In this document: in pieces, positions 42,974-51,646 of the stretch
Layout of the letters: the number at the start of each line of letters is the position of its first letter
How positions within the stretch are numbered: position 1 is the first letter of the stretch
From: CAYMSO01 sp964393185
Lineage (GTDB): Bacteria > Patescibacteriota > Dojkabacteria > J137
DNA length: 64,000 nt
Reading direction: 5' to 3'
Assembly: GCA_964393185.1 (NCBI GenBank)
Contig: CAYMSO010000004.1
Coordinates: 75,009-139,008, forward strand
Made by a program: the position numbers and the translations under genes
The notes under the pieces: generated by a model
Database searches by the model: none
What the model was told of the DNA's origin: nothing
What the model saw: only the letters and a program-made list of their open reading frames with translations

Positions 42974-44018
42974 TCAAAATATCCCTTGCCTTAGACATAT
43001 TAATTAATTTTTGTTTTGCAGATTCTCTTGATAGCATTAACATACCGCAATCAGTGCAAAGCCAAAGTTGCTCTTTAGAAACATATTTTAGAGCTTCCTG
43101 AGCCCTATAAACTATATAATCCACACTTTCAACTTCCTCGTTCCCTACATCTATAACACCTAATAATATTGATTTGTCACCAAGGTATTCAAGAATATCT
43201 AAATCTAACTTGCTTTGTTCTGCTTCTATAGAAACCTGATCTATTTTAGAATTTTGAAGTGATTTTAGTAGAAAAGCATAATTGCGTTCATCAGCTTTAT
43301 ATGGAATTCCACTGGCTTCAAGTTTTTTATTTGGATATCCAAGGCACACATGTACTCCTGTTGTAATGTTTCTAAAACCTTCAATTGCTTTCTCTAAAGA
43401 TGCAATACCCCAGTCATTCATATCTTTGGAATCTCTCATTAACACCGGATCATCAAATTGAAAGTTTCTGCATCCTTCGTTGTAAAGTGCTTCTACAATC
43501 TGTCTTAAAGCTTTGGAAATATCTTCTGCGAATTCAATTTTGGATTTATAGAATTCATTTTGAGTAAAGTTGATTAAAGTGCTGGTACCTGGCAGTGTTA
43601 CTTTTACACTATTCTTAGCTAATCGAGCTACTCTCTTATAATCATTTACTATGTATTCAGTAGTAGCGGCTATTTTGTCAGTTACTCTTGGAACAGGTCT
43701 CTCATCCCAATCACCACCGGATCTTAACTTCTTGGTGCCCATACTCACGTAGTCAAAACCTGCCCAATGTCTTAGATGGTAGTGAATGTAATGATCCCTG
43801 CCAACTTCGCCGTCTGTGATTACATCTAAGTCTGCCTCGTTTAAATCATTGACTACATCTTCAACTGCTCTTTCTACTCTATTGTTAAATTCCTCCTGGC
43901 CAATACTATTTGCAAGTTCATAAAAATTATTACCTGATTGGTCTATTAATGATCGAGCATCACCTATAAACAAATAATCTGGTTTGGGATATGTTCCGGC
44001 TAATGTAGTTTTAACCAT
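42963..44018 (-). CDS. Core-type cobalamin-independent methionine synthase-like protein
   Basis: The 351-residue protein is one MetE C-terminal barrel, about half of full MetE. All four zinc ligands of the homocysteine site are visible: His and Cys in GVHVCLGYP near residues 232-240, Glu in SIEAEQSKLD near 276-285 and Cys in CTDCGMLML near 326-334. An N-terminal DGEVGRDHYIHYHLRHW segment is also typical. Core MetE proteins, known in archaea and some anaerobic bacteria, methylate homocysteine to methionine with a methyl donor other than the polyglutamyl folate used by full MetE. The donor here is unknown. It overlaps the next gene by 11 nt. Confidence 0.85.
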   Translation of the reverse strand: MVKTTLAGTYPKPDYLFIGDARSLIDQSGNNFYELANSIGQEEFNNRVERAVEDVVNDLNEADLDVITDGEVGRDHYIHYHLRHWAGFDYVSMGTKKLRSGGDWDERPVPRVTDKIAATTEYIVNDYKRVARLAKNSVKVTLPGTSTLINFTQNEFYKSKIEFAEDISKALRQIVEALYNEGCRNFQFDDPVLMRDSKDMNDWGIASLEKAIEGFRNITTGVHVCLGYPNKKLEASGIPYKADERNYAFLLKSLQNSKIDQVSIEAEQSKLDLDILEYLGDKSILLGVIDVGNEEVESVDYIVYRAQEALKYVSKEQLWLCTDCGMLMLSRESAKQKLINMSKARDILNER

Positions 44019-44139
44019 ATATAGTTATTAATTATGTCGATTTTAACACATGGTTAAAAAGTTGCCAAAAATAGTCGATATTTATGTTTATTGCTTCGCA
44101 TATTATAAAAGGCATACCATGTAAGACGAGAAGGATAGT

Positions 44140-45075
44140 TTATAAAGAATACTTTTGACCACCATGAGCTTCGACATTTTTTGAACCCATTATAGATCCA
44201 ATTTTGCAACAGTCTTCTATAGCTAAATCCTGCAACAGGCCTTTGATTAGACCTGCTCTAAAAGCATCTCCGGCTCCTGTCTGCTCTACAAATATTTTTG
44301 GTTTTACAGCTTCTACTTTATGAATATCTCCATTTTGGTAATGTACAAGCGAGCCTTCGGCACCTTTAGTTTCTATAATATATTTAAGCCCTAATCCCAT
44401 TATTTCTTCCTCATTCATTTTAAGCATATCTTTAAGCTGTTTAATTTCTGTTTCGTTACCTATAAAAATATCGGACATTTCAAGGCAAGCTTTAAGTCTT
44501 CTTTCATCAAAGAAAATCGAAAGTATCTGACTTGGATCGAAAATTATTACTGGCTCTGTGCCAGCACTACTGCGTAGTTCAACCATATGATTTTCTATAC
44601 TTTCACCTGTGCCTGGCGAAAATATGGCTACCTTTATACTTTCCAGGTCAGTTTGGTTTAAGGTATCTGCTAGTTTTATATGTTGCATGTAATCTCCATG
44701 TGTATTTGGTTGAAAAATTCCAATCTGATCCTTAACGGAATCAGAAATTCCATAAAAAGTTGCAGTAAATTCATCCTGTTTTACTATTAATCTTAGATCT
44801 ACACCTACACTTTCTAGATGGGATTTATAATCTTTTTCAAAGTCATCTCCAACAACAGAGAATAGCAAAGGATTTTCGCCTTGTAATCCTAATCCATAAG
44901 CAATATTTCCGCCTGTACCTCCAAAATATTGAAACTTGTTTTGAGCGGTTAACATCATACTTACACTTCCGATCTTGCCATCTTTAATTAATACTTCTTC
45001 AGAAAACTTATTATGAACAGAAAAAATTATGTCGTAGGCCACTGAACCTACAACTAACGCTTTATTTTTAATCAT
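44140..45075 (-). CDS. PfkB-family kinase, possibly adenosine kinase
   Basis: The 311-residue protein has the PfkB motifs: KFQYFGGTGGNIAYGLGLQG near residues 47-66 and VEQTGAGDAFRAGLIKGLL near 257-275, with the GAGD catalytic Asp. The C-terminal VEAHGGQKY resembles the end of Mycobacterium-type adenosine kinases. Members phosphorylate ribose, fructose, nucleosides or other sugars. Placed beside ahcY, adenosine-to-AMP conversion is a sensible guess, relieving product inhibition, but this rests on context. TAAAAT (45083-45088) lies 7 nt before the ATG. Confidence 0.85.
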   Translation of the reverse strand: MIKNKALVVGSVAYDIIFSVHNKFSEEVLIKDGKIGSVSMMLTAQNKFQYFGGTGGNIAYGLGLQGENPLLFSVVGDDFEKDYKSHLESVGVDLRLIVKQDEFTATFYGISDSVKDQIGIFQPNTHGDYMQHIKLADTLNQTDLESIKVAIFSPGTGESIENHMVELRSSAGTEPVIIFDPSQILSIFFDERRLKACLEMSDIFIGNETEIKQLKDMLKMNEEEIMGLGLKYIIETKGAEGSLVHYQNGDIHKVEAVKPKIFVEQTGAGDAFRAGLIKGLLQDLAIEDCCKIGSIMGSKNVEAHGGQKYSL

Positions 45076-45143
45076 GTGGTCAATTTTAAATATATAAGCA
45101 TAACACTATCAAAAAAGATAAGCCAACGCGAGATAACCCATTA

Positions 45144-45260
45144 TTAAATTTCTGGAAATGCAGCCTGATTATTCAACCACAAAATGTAGTAAACAGCAAA
45201 ACCTAAAAGTATTATTAAGATTATGAATTTTAATAACTCAAATTTATCGTTAGAGTTCAT
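45144..45260 (-). CDS. 38-residue membrane microprotein coupled to the sortase gene
   Basis: This small ORF starts at 45260 and overlaps the sortase TGA by 4 nt (ATGA), which implies translation by the same ribosome. The product has a short charged start (MNSNDKFELLK), one strong transmembrane helix at about residues 12-29 and a short polar tail. It has no known family. It may stabilise or hold sortase or its substrate, or be a minor membrane protein with an independent role. Confidence 0.65.
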   Translation of the reverse strand: MNSNDKFELLKFIILIILLGFAVYYILWLNNQAAFPEI

Positions 45261-45838
45261 ACAAGCTTGGCTCTAACAACCAATCTTTTTTCGGCAGTAA
45301 AAATCGGAGTACATGTATATAAAGTTAGCATGGATTCATTGGACGAGGCTTCTATCTCTACTTTATTTGGTAACACTTCAAATACATCCTCTACTTTGTA
45401 TACATACTCTTTTTGCTCCCAGTAAACACTGATCAAGTCGCCTGTTTGCATCTTGTCTAAGTGGTAAAATGTATTTGGACCATTTGTATATAGAAATCTA
45501 TGGGCCACTATTACGGTATTTCCGCCTTTATCGGGTGTACTCGTGTTTGGCCGCCTCCACATACCTTTATCCAAAGTTGCTTTATCTTCACCTTCAAATA
45601 TTTCCGAATCAACTAGTATTTTAGGAATTACTATTCGGTTTTCTTTAGGAATCTTTTTAAGATCTTGATTTGCAGCAGTAGAAGTTAAATAAACCAACCC
45701 ATCATCATGTATCAGATTTTTTGAGTAGGCGTAGCTAATTTCTGGTATAAATGGATACCCAACAATAACTAAACTCAACATAACAATAACTGCCGAAAGT
45801 ACTAAATTTACTTTTCTTATCACTTTTATAAAATGCAT
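45257..45838 (-). CDS. Sortase (class D/E-like transpeptidase)
   Basis: The 193-residue protein has an N-terminal anchor (about residues 9-29), then the sortase barrel with the catalytic His in VIVAHRF near residue 113, Cys in TLYTC near 176 and Arg in KRLVVRAKL near 185. Sortases cut a cell-wall sorting signal between Thr and Gly and join the protein to a peptide amine. The gene just upstream encodes a protein with an LADTG signal, its likely substrate, and a 38-residue ORF follows with a 4-nt overlap. The start shares one base with the substrate's stop (TAATG). Confidence 0.93.
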   Translation of the reverse strand: MHFIKVIRKVNLVLSAVIVMLSLVIVGYPFIPEISYAYSKNLIHDDGLVYLTSTAANQDLKKIPKENRIVIPKILVDSEIFEGEDKATLDKGMWRRPNTSTPDKGGNTVIVAHRFLYTNGPNTFYHLDKMQTGDLISVYWEQKEYVYKVEDVFEVLPNKVEIEASSNESMLTLYTCTPIFTAEKRLVVRAKLV

Positions 45839-47334
45839 TACTTTTTTAGCAAAGATTTTATGTAGTTATATTGCTTACTTAGTAGATTTAATTCAAAAAC
45901 TATAAGTACCAATGCAAATCCAATAATGGTTGATGAAACTAGCTTAACACCAGTATCTGCCAAGTTAGCAGATACACCTAATACTTTTGGTGAATTAGAT
46001 TCTGCTTCATTTTGCCCTGAAGAAATAGTATTTTCTATTACCTCCGGCTTTGGAGCAATATCTTTTTGTGGTAACCCCTCGACTATAACTGTAGGTTTTT
46101 TAAGATTATTTTGGTTTCCCTCCGTAGTATTAGTATCTGTAGAAGTGTTTTGAACAATGTTGAAAAAAGTATTTGAAGAATCTGCAGTTTGAGTTAGTGT
46201 GACTGAGTCTGTTTCTTCACTTACCTCCTCTTCTGCATTGACAATAGTAAAATTTATAGTGTTCGAACCAATAATTTGACCGTTGGCGCCTTTATGTGTG
46301 TATGCAGTTACACTTAATGTATGCTGTCCATTTGTATAATCCCAGTCAAAATTACCATCTTCTCCCTCAAATGCAAAATCAAATGTGTACTGATTTTCAA
46401 CTCTAACCAAAGGATCAGTGCTAGGATTCATTTCAAACTTGACACTACCATCAGCAAAAGGAGATATTTCTGCCCTAATTCTTACACTATCAGTTGGAAG
46501 CTGGGTAATGTCTATAACCATTCCCTCGGTTATTTCGAATAACACTCTATTATTCTGTGCATTAACTAAGTAAAGAATTATTTCTCTTGGCTCTAAATTA
46601 GTCTCGTAATTCCACCACCAGTCAGGATATCCATCGCCATCACTGTCATCACTCGAGTTATCTGCATTGCTTGTTTCTTCTTCGCTAGGTTCGCTATTAG
46701 AATCTGGATTGTTGGGAGTATTATTCTGATCGTCTTCTGGAATTTCTCCGTTACTTTGATTATTCTCTTCCTCTTGACCTTGGTTAGCATCTGTAGGTCC
46801 TTCAATATCGCCATTAACATCTACATAATTTTCGAAAGGACCTTCATCTTGACCAGGAATAAATTTTAAGTTTAATGTTAAAGTAGTTGTTGATCCTGGT
46901 ATCATAGTTTGTCCAGGCATAATCAGATTAGTATCACTACCACCATTAAATCCGTTATTCTTTAGTAATCCATTATTAGAAAAGCCAAGTATTTCAAAAG
47001 GGTAACCGCTAAAAGTCTCTGCTAAATTTGTTGTAGCTGTAACATTTCTTATATTGTACTGAGTAGGATTTGTAATTGTATATACATATGTTAATGTATA
47101 GCTACCTTCATCTGCCAAATGAACCACATCCTTTACTTCACTGCTAATTTCAATACCATTGCTTTGAGTAATTGTAGATTTGCTAAAAGTTGCTTCTCCT
47201 AGAACATTTCCCGTGTCGTAACTTACTGCTTCGCTGTTATATGAAATAGGCATATAAAACTGAAACGCAATAAATAGCAGAATGCTAATTATGTTGTTAA
47301 GGATAAGAAAAGAAAATATATGTTTTCTCGTCAT
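45838..47334 (-). CDS. Exported repeat protein with LADTG sorting signal, probable sortase substrate
   Basis: The 498-residue protein has an N-terminal hydrophobic signal (about residues 7-28), a DUF11-like beta domain (about 60-190), an Asp/Glu/Asn-rich linker with DSDGDGYPDWWWN near 228-240 (a calcium-binding style), an Ig-like domain (about 250-370) and a Thr/Ser-rich stalk. The C-terminus is a sorting signal: LADTG at about 458-462, a hydrophobic stretch (about 470-487) and a KSLLKK tail. The adjacent sortase fits it. TAAAAT (47341-47346) lies 6 nt before the ATG. Confidence 0.88.
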   Translation of the reverse strand: MTRKHIFSFLILNNIISILLFIAFQFYMPISYNSEAVSYDTGNVLGEATFSKSTITQSNGIEISSEVKDVVHLADEGSYTLTYVYTITNPTQYNIRNVTATTNLAETFSGYPFEILGFSNNGLLKNNGFNGGSDTNLIMPGQTMIPGSTTTLTLNLKFIPGQDEGPFENYVDVNGDIEGPTDANQGQEEENNQSNGEIPEDDQNNTPNNPDSNSEPSEEETSNADNSSDDSDGDGYPDWWWNYETNLEPREIILYLVNAQNNRVLFEITEGMVIDITQLPTDSVRIRAEISPFADGSVKFEMNPSTDPLVRVENQYTFDFAFEGEDGNFDWDYTNGQHTLSVTAYTHKGANGQIIGSNTINFTIVNAEEEVSEETDSVTLTQTADSSNTFFNIVQNTSTDTNTTEGNQNNLKKPTVIVEGLPQKDIAPKPEVIENTISSGQNEAESNSPKVLGVSANLADTGVKLVSSTIIGFALVLIVFELNLLSKQYNYIKSLLKK

Positions 47335-47453
47335 GGCAACATTTTAAATGTTTACCTATTATGGAGGCAAAACAAAACAAATTGCAAGTGGTTTTTAAAA
47401 ATATTTACAGCAAATGCTCACATTGAGTGTCAGTTGTTCCTGGAAAGTGGTAG

Positions 47454-48209
47454 CTAGTCACTTCGCATAAATGAGTATACAGAGGGTATAAGACCACCAA
47501 TTGCGATGTCAAAGTTACCCGACAGTTCGAATCTTTTATCTTCAAAAATTTCTTTAATTAAATTTTTTTCTTGTGTATATAAAATGAGTTTACCTCCCTT
47601 TTTTAAAATTTTAGCCGCTTTATTTTTGAGCATTTGATAGGATTTAATGTTTTCGGTATGGTTTCCTACTCTAATTCCAAAGGGTAAATTAGTTATAATA
47701 TAATCAATTGTTTCAGGGGCAAAGCTAATTTGAGAAATATTACTCCTGAAAATTGAATATTTGAATTTTGACAATTTAGCTGCTTTGAAATTTTTTATAC
47801 ACAAATCGATAGCTTTACCACTAACATCAGAAGCCAATACTTTTTTAGGTTTAAAATAAAGCCCTGCAGTTATAGGAATTGTACCTGCTCCACAAAAAGG
47901 ATCATACAAAATAGTACCTTCCTCTATCTTGCACATTTGGCAAAGAATATATGCAAGTGCAGGATTAATTCCCGCAGGCGAGCTAGCTACTTTCCAATCT
48001 CTCCTAAATAGGTTTCTGGTCAATCCATTTTCTTTAGTAATTCTAAGCGGAGAAAGTAAAGTTCTAAAATCGTCTATATCTTCTAATTTAGAACTGAAAT
48101 TAATTCTATTTGATCGCTCTAAAATTATTTCTACCTCTGGGAACTTTTGTAGTAATTCTGCCAAAACAAATCTTTTTGTGCCAGGAATTATTTCTAGTGA
48201 ATAGTTCAT
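47454..48209 (-). CDS. RNA (guanine-N2-)/Trm14-like methyltransferase
   Basis: The 251-residue protein has the UPF0020 methyltransferase core: ILYDPFCGAGTIPITAGL near residues 99-116 (motif I) and ITNLPFGIRVG near 169-179, an NPPF-like motif of amino-methyltransferases acting on bases. It is similar to the catalytic half of Trm14/TrmN/RlmL. The ~90 N-terminal residues are a reduced THUMP-like or unrelated domain. tRNA or rRNA guanine is likely the substrate. Its ATG shares one base with the glycosyltransferase stop. Confidence 0.8.
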   Translation of the reverse strand: MNYSLEIIPGTKRFVLAELLQKFPEVEIILERSNRINFSSKLEDIDDFRTLLSPLRITKENGLTRNLFRRDWKVASSPAGINPALAYILCQMCKIEEGTILYDPFCGAGTIPITAGLYFKPKKVLASDVSGKAIDLCIKNFKAAKLSKFKYSIFRSNISQISFAPETIDYIITNLPFGIRVGNHTENIKSYQMLKNKAAKILKKGGKLILYTQEKNLIKEIFEDKRFELSGNFDIAIGGLIPSVYSFMRSD

Positions 48210-49417
48210 TAATTTTGGTACTTAAGCGAAACTATCATTTCCTGATATTTAGGAAACACAGCTTCCCAAGTAAAATTTTTTGCATAAGAAATATTATGCT
48301 CTCTTATTTGTTGACGAAGTTTATAGTTTTCTAGCAGTTCTCTCAAAATCTCGGCTAAACGGTCTACATCCCCAAAGTCAAATGCAAATCCTGTTTTACC
48401 TTCTTTAATTAATAAATCAACTCCTTGATTTTGAAAAGTGGTTATTGCAACATTACCCTTAGCCATTGCCTCCAAAAGTGCTATTCCAAATGCTTCCCAT
48501 TTACTAGGTAATATATTTATTTGTGAAAGATTTTTGTAAATATCATCTCTTTCGTTGTCGGTTGGCGAAAAAACAAATCTAACCTTATTTTCTATATCAA
48601 ATTTTGCTACTAGTTCCTTAAGTGTTTCAGTAAAACCTGATGGCTTGCCCATAATATAAAATTCAAAGTCGGGCAAGTTTGTTTTTTCGCCACGTCTAAT
48701 CTTATTAATTTCTATCTTGTTTATTTTATCAAGAGCTTTTACAACATCTTGTATTCCTTTATACCACTCCATTCTATTTAGATATGTAATTACTACTTTG
48801 TCATCTTTGCTATGTTTAACTATGTTTTTTTCCAAGTAATCTTCATCTATACCATTTGGAATCATGATTATCTGATCTTCTTTTATTCTATATAAATTTG
48901 CCATCCATTCTTTTTGAGGAGGCACTACAGAAATTATTCGATCGTAAAGCCAAGGAATGAGTATGCTTAGATATTTAGTGTAAAGGCTTTTTAAAATTCC
49001 TCTTTTGCCCTTGCCTAATTTGTCGGATGCCATAAAAGGTCCATGAGGTGTATTTACAAACTTGGTTTTTGGATGACAAATCTTTTTAAGTAAAAGGCAG
49101 AATTCAATCCATATAAACCCAAAACCAGATACATGTATTACTTCAGAATCTGTTGTGAAAATGCTTTTTAACAGTCCTGGAAAAAATGCTAAATAAATGG
49201 GTCTTTCGATAAATGATTTATGCCTGTAAATTTTTATACCTTTATATACCTCAAAGTTCGGTGGCTTATGATCTCTAAATTTAAAATCTGTAGTCAGAAC
49301 ATTTACTTCGTGTCCTTCCGCAGCCATTCTCTCGGCCATTGCAAGTAGATTTCCTTCGGCACCAGCTTTAAAGGGATAAAACCGTGGAGCAATATAAGTA
49401 ATACTGACTTTATTCAT
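48209..49417 (-). CDS. Glycosyltransferase family 4 protein
   Basis: The 402-residue protein shows the GT-B fold: an N-terminal YIAPRFYPFKAGAEGN near residues 8-23, MIPNGIDEDYLEK near 185-197, then the nucleotide-sugar-binding domain with VITYLNRMEWYKG near 207, YIMGKP near 246 and the EAFGIALLEAMAKGNVAI near 311-328 with the key Glu residues of GT4. It transfers a sugar, probably in envelope glycan or glycolipid synthesis. Substrate not recognisable. It forms an operon with the methyltransferase downstream. Confidence 0.88.
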   Translation of the reverse strand: MNKVSITYIAPRFYPFKAGAEGNLLAMAERMAAEGHEVNVLTTDFKFRDHKPPNFEVYKGIKIYRHKSFIERPIYLAFFPGLLKSIFTTDSEVIHVSGFGFIWIEFCLLLKKICHPKTKFVNTPHGPFMASDKLGKGKRGILKSLYTKYLSILIPWLYDRIISVVPPQKEWMANLYRIKEDQIIMIPNGIDEDYLEKNIVKHSKDDKVVITYLNRMEWYKGIQDVVKALDKINKIEINKIRRGEKTNLPDFEFYIMGKPSGFTETLKELVAKFDIENKVRFVFSPTDNERDDIYKNLSQINILPSKWEAFGIALLEAMAKGNVAITTFQNQGVDLLIKEGKTGFAFDFGDVDRLAEILRELLENYKLRQQIREHNISYAKNFTWEAVFPKYQEMIVSLKYQN

Positions 49418-49459
49418 AGTTTAAGACTAAATGATTTGAATTATTATATCAATATAATT

Positions 49460-50332
49460 ATGATTCTATACAAACTATCACGATTTAGCTTATTTAATTT
49501 GCATGGTATACTTGACTTTAAGCCGCAAAGAAATGAAGCAATCATCACTTGCAGTATCAATCATATTAAACACAATATGGAGGCATTCGGCCAACACCAT
49601 TATATACTTCACTTAACTTCTAGTGAGAGACTTGGACTACCTTATACTCTTATTAAATCCAGAGCAGAAATAGTGCAAAGCGAACTTTCTTTAGAGGAAT
49701 TGCTCGATACTTTAAACACAAGATTTAACGATGTTTACAAACTAAACGTTCTCGGAGAAGTAGTAAGATTAAAAATTGATCAGGAAAATCATGTTAAGGG
49801 ATTCCAGATTTATAGCTGTTTAAGTAATAACTTAGCTTATGTTGTGCAAACTGTTGAAGAATTGAATTTAATCGAAGCATTCGAATTTAAGGACGATTTA
49901 AGTACTATAAAATGTACATATAATGCGTTTGGCCGCCTACAAGAAGTGAATTCGCCAATAGATCTTCCGCTGACCTCTAAAAACTATTATGAAAGTCAGA
50001 TTAGCGAATGGCTGATTTTCGAGGAACACGGAAGTTATTTTATTCAAATAGAATCTACCACTAACGGGGATATTCTAGATTATAGAGAAGTCTCTGTTTA
50101 CGAACCTTTTTTTAAAAAATTCAGATCTCAAAAAGGATCAGAAGAGTACTGCTGCAAACTTACAAATGGAAACATAGAGCTAACTAAACGATCTACAAAT
50201 GGATATATTAAACAAGTTGTATGTAGAATAGATATTAGCAAACAACTTCAGCAAATAGTACATGCAGAAGCTATGCCATTAAAGCTAACTAATAGGTTTT
50301 TTCCAGAAGTTAATTTTTATCTTCCCGAATAA
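49460..50332 (+). CDS. Hypothetical protein
   Basis: About 290 residues from the ATG at 49460 (a TTG start at 49436 adds eight poor residues; an ATG at 49577 is also possible). The sequence is beta-rich, with many Lys/Glu and repeated patterns such as YxxxLTSxE and FxxYLTNGN, but no known family. No signal peptide or membrane segment. The last 16 nt overlap the end of tatD on the other strand. Confidence 0.5.
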   Translation: MILYKLSRFSLFNLHGILDFKPQRNEAIITCSINHIKHNMEAFGQHHYILHLTSSERLGLPYTLIKSRAEIVQSELSLEELLDTLNTRFNDVYKLNVLGEVVRLKIDQENHVKGFQIYSCLSNNLAYVVQTVEELNLIEAFEFKDDLSTIKCTYNAFGRLQEVNSPIDLPLTSKNYYESQISEWLIFEEHGSYFIQIESTTNGDILDYREVSVYEPFFKKFRSQKGSEEYCCKLTNGNIELTKRSTNGYIKQVVCRIDISKQLQQIVHAEAMPLKLTNRFFPEVNFYLPE

Positions 50333-51168
50333 AATTTAACAAAAAATTCAAATATATCTCTTAAATTTGAAGGTTCATTACGACTGCCTCGTTTACCTTC
50401 CGGACTTAAAAAAGGAGCATCAGTTTCGAAGAAAATGCCTTTGGAGTATAAATCAGTTATTGGTAAATCAGGTTTAATTCTTCCTACTATCTTTTTGTAA
50501 ACCTCTCTTAAGCTGTCTGCATTTTTAAAAGTAATTATGCCATTAATGCCTAAAGCAAAACCCTTATCTAAAATACCTTTTGCTGCTTGATAATCGCCAG
50601 TAAAAGAGTGAAAAATTCCTGTAACTTGGTATTCGCTTGCAATTTTTAGGCAGTCAAGCTCTGCAGCGCGTGAATGAATTGTTAAAGGTAACTGTAACTC
50701 TTCCGCAAGCTCCAACTGCATACGAAACAGTTTTTCCTGTAAGAATTTTGACCGTTTTTTGCTTTCGAAGCTAACAGATTTGTCTTTTTCTATCCAATAG
50801 TAATCCATTCCAGTTTCTCCAATACCCACAATATTTTCTTTGTTGTTAACAAAAAGTTCTTTCAAATCTTTTTTTGCTTGATCAAACCAACTTAGTTTTG
50901 TATTTAAGTCTGCAAACAAATCAGATCCTGGTATAAAGACTTCTGCAACTATGCCTATAAAGCTTTTAACATTTGAATACTTTTTAGCTATTTCGCAAGA
51001 TTTTCTTGAAGATTCTAAATCAACCGAGACATCCCAAATTTGTTCTACTCCACTTTGGCTGGCTGATTGGATAACTTCTTTAAGATCATTATCGTACACA
51101 GAGGCGTTTAAATGTGCATGCGTGTCTATTAACTTGTTTAGAAAAATCGGTAATTTACTTGATTTCAT
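50317..51168 (-). CDS. tatD: TatD-family metal-dependent hydrolase/DNase
   Basis: The 283-residue protein has the TatD motifs: LIDTHAHLN near residues 12-20 (metal His), IVGIGETGMDYY near 97-108 (metal Glu), PLTIHSRAAE near 142-151 and GIFHSFTGD near 167-175 (His), and FFETDAPFLSP near 226-236 (Asp). TatD proteins are Mg-dependent exonucleases for DNA repair or turnover. The gene is single and convergent with the upstream hypothetical. Confidence 0.94.
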   Translation of the reverse strand: MKSSKLPIFLNKLIDTHAHLNASVYDNDLKEVIQSASQSGVEQIWDVSVDLESSRKSCEIAKKYSNVKSFIGIVAEVFIPGSDLFADLNTKLSWFDQAKKDLKELFVNNKENIVGIGETGMDYYWIEKDKSVSFESKKRSKFLQEKLFRMQLELAEELQLPLTIHSRAAELDCLKIASEYQVTGIFHSFTGDYQAAKGILDKGFALGINGIITFKNADSLREVYKKIVGRIKPDLPITDLYSKGIFFETDAPFLSPEGKRGSRNEPSNLRDIFEFFVKFYSGR

Positions 51169-51265
51169 TAACTAGATGTTGGATCAAGATTTAATCTAGC
51201 TTAAGTTTTTGCTAGATCATCAAATTATTTATATTTTCTAATCATATCATAAACATAGTAAATAT

Positions 51266-51294
51266 TTGGAGTTTGTTAACATTTCTGCTAAAAT
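51266..51294 (+). promoter_or_regulatory. Promoter of rpsT
   Basis: TTGGAG (51266-51271), 17 nt spacer and TGCTAAAAT (extended -10, 51286-51294) precede rpsT by 26 nt. No Shine-Dalgarno sequence lies between. Confidence 0.65.
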
Positions 51295-51320
51295 CACATG
51301 TGTTAATTAATATTTTGTAA

Positions 51321-51581
51321 ATGGCAAATACATCATCGGCAAAGAAAGCAATAAGATCATCAGCTAAAAAGGCTGTTAACAATATAAGAGCAAAAAAAAC
51401 ATACAAAGACGCAAGAAAAGCAGTACTTAAAGCAGTTGTATCAAAGGACAAGAAGGCTGCAGATTCTTTATTACCAGTAGCTTACAAAGCCATAGACAAA
51501 GCAGCTAAAACAAAAGTAATAGCAAAGAACGCAGCATCCAGATACAAATCTAGACTGGCAACAAAAGTTAACTCTATCTAA
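51321..51581 (+). CDS. rpsT: Small ribosomal subunit protein bS20
   Basis: The 86-residue basic protein matches bS20: SSAKKAIRSSAKKAVNN near residues 5-21, AVVSKDKKAADSLLPVAYKAIDKAAKT near 38-64, and the terminal KNAASRYKSRLATKVN. It binds helix 44 region of 16S rRNA. A single gene with its own promoter; the ATG is not preceded by a Shine-Dalgarno sequence, even for this highly expressed gene. Confidence 0.95.
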   Translation: MANTSSAKKAIRSSAKKAVNNIRAKKTYKDARKAVLKAVVSKDKKAADSLLPVAYKAIDKAAKTKVIAKNAASRYKSRLATKVNSI

Positions 51582-51646
51582 ACATTCATTTTCATGTACA
51601 TTTTAAGTATAATACACTAATATTATAGGTGTGTATTTAACGAACT

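Noticed and set aside
43990..44139. SAM riboswitch before the MetE-like gene
   Set aside because: No conserved SAM-I, SAM-II or SAM/SAH core sequence is recognisable in the short spacer.
45144..45260. Random ORF at the sortase end
   Set aside because: Kept as a gene candidate instead, because it overlaps the sortase stop by the typical ATGA and encodes a regular transmembrane helix.
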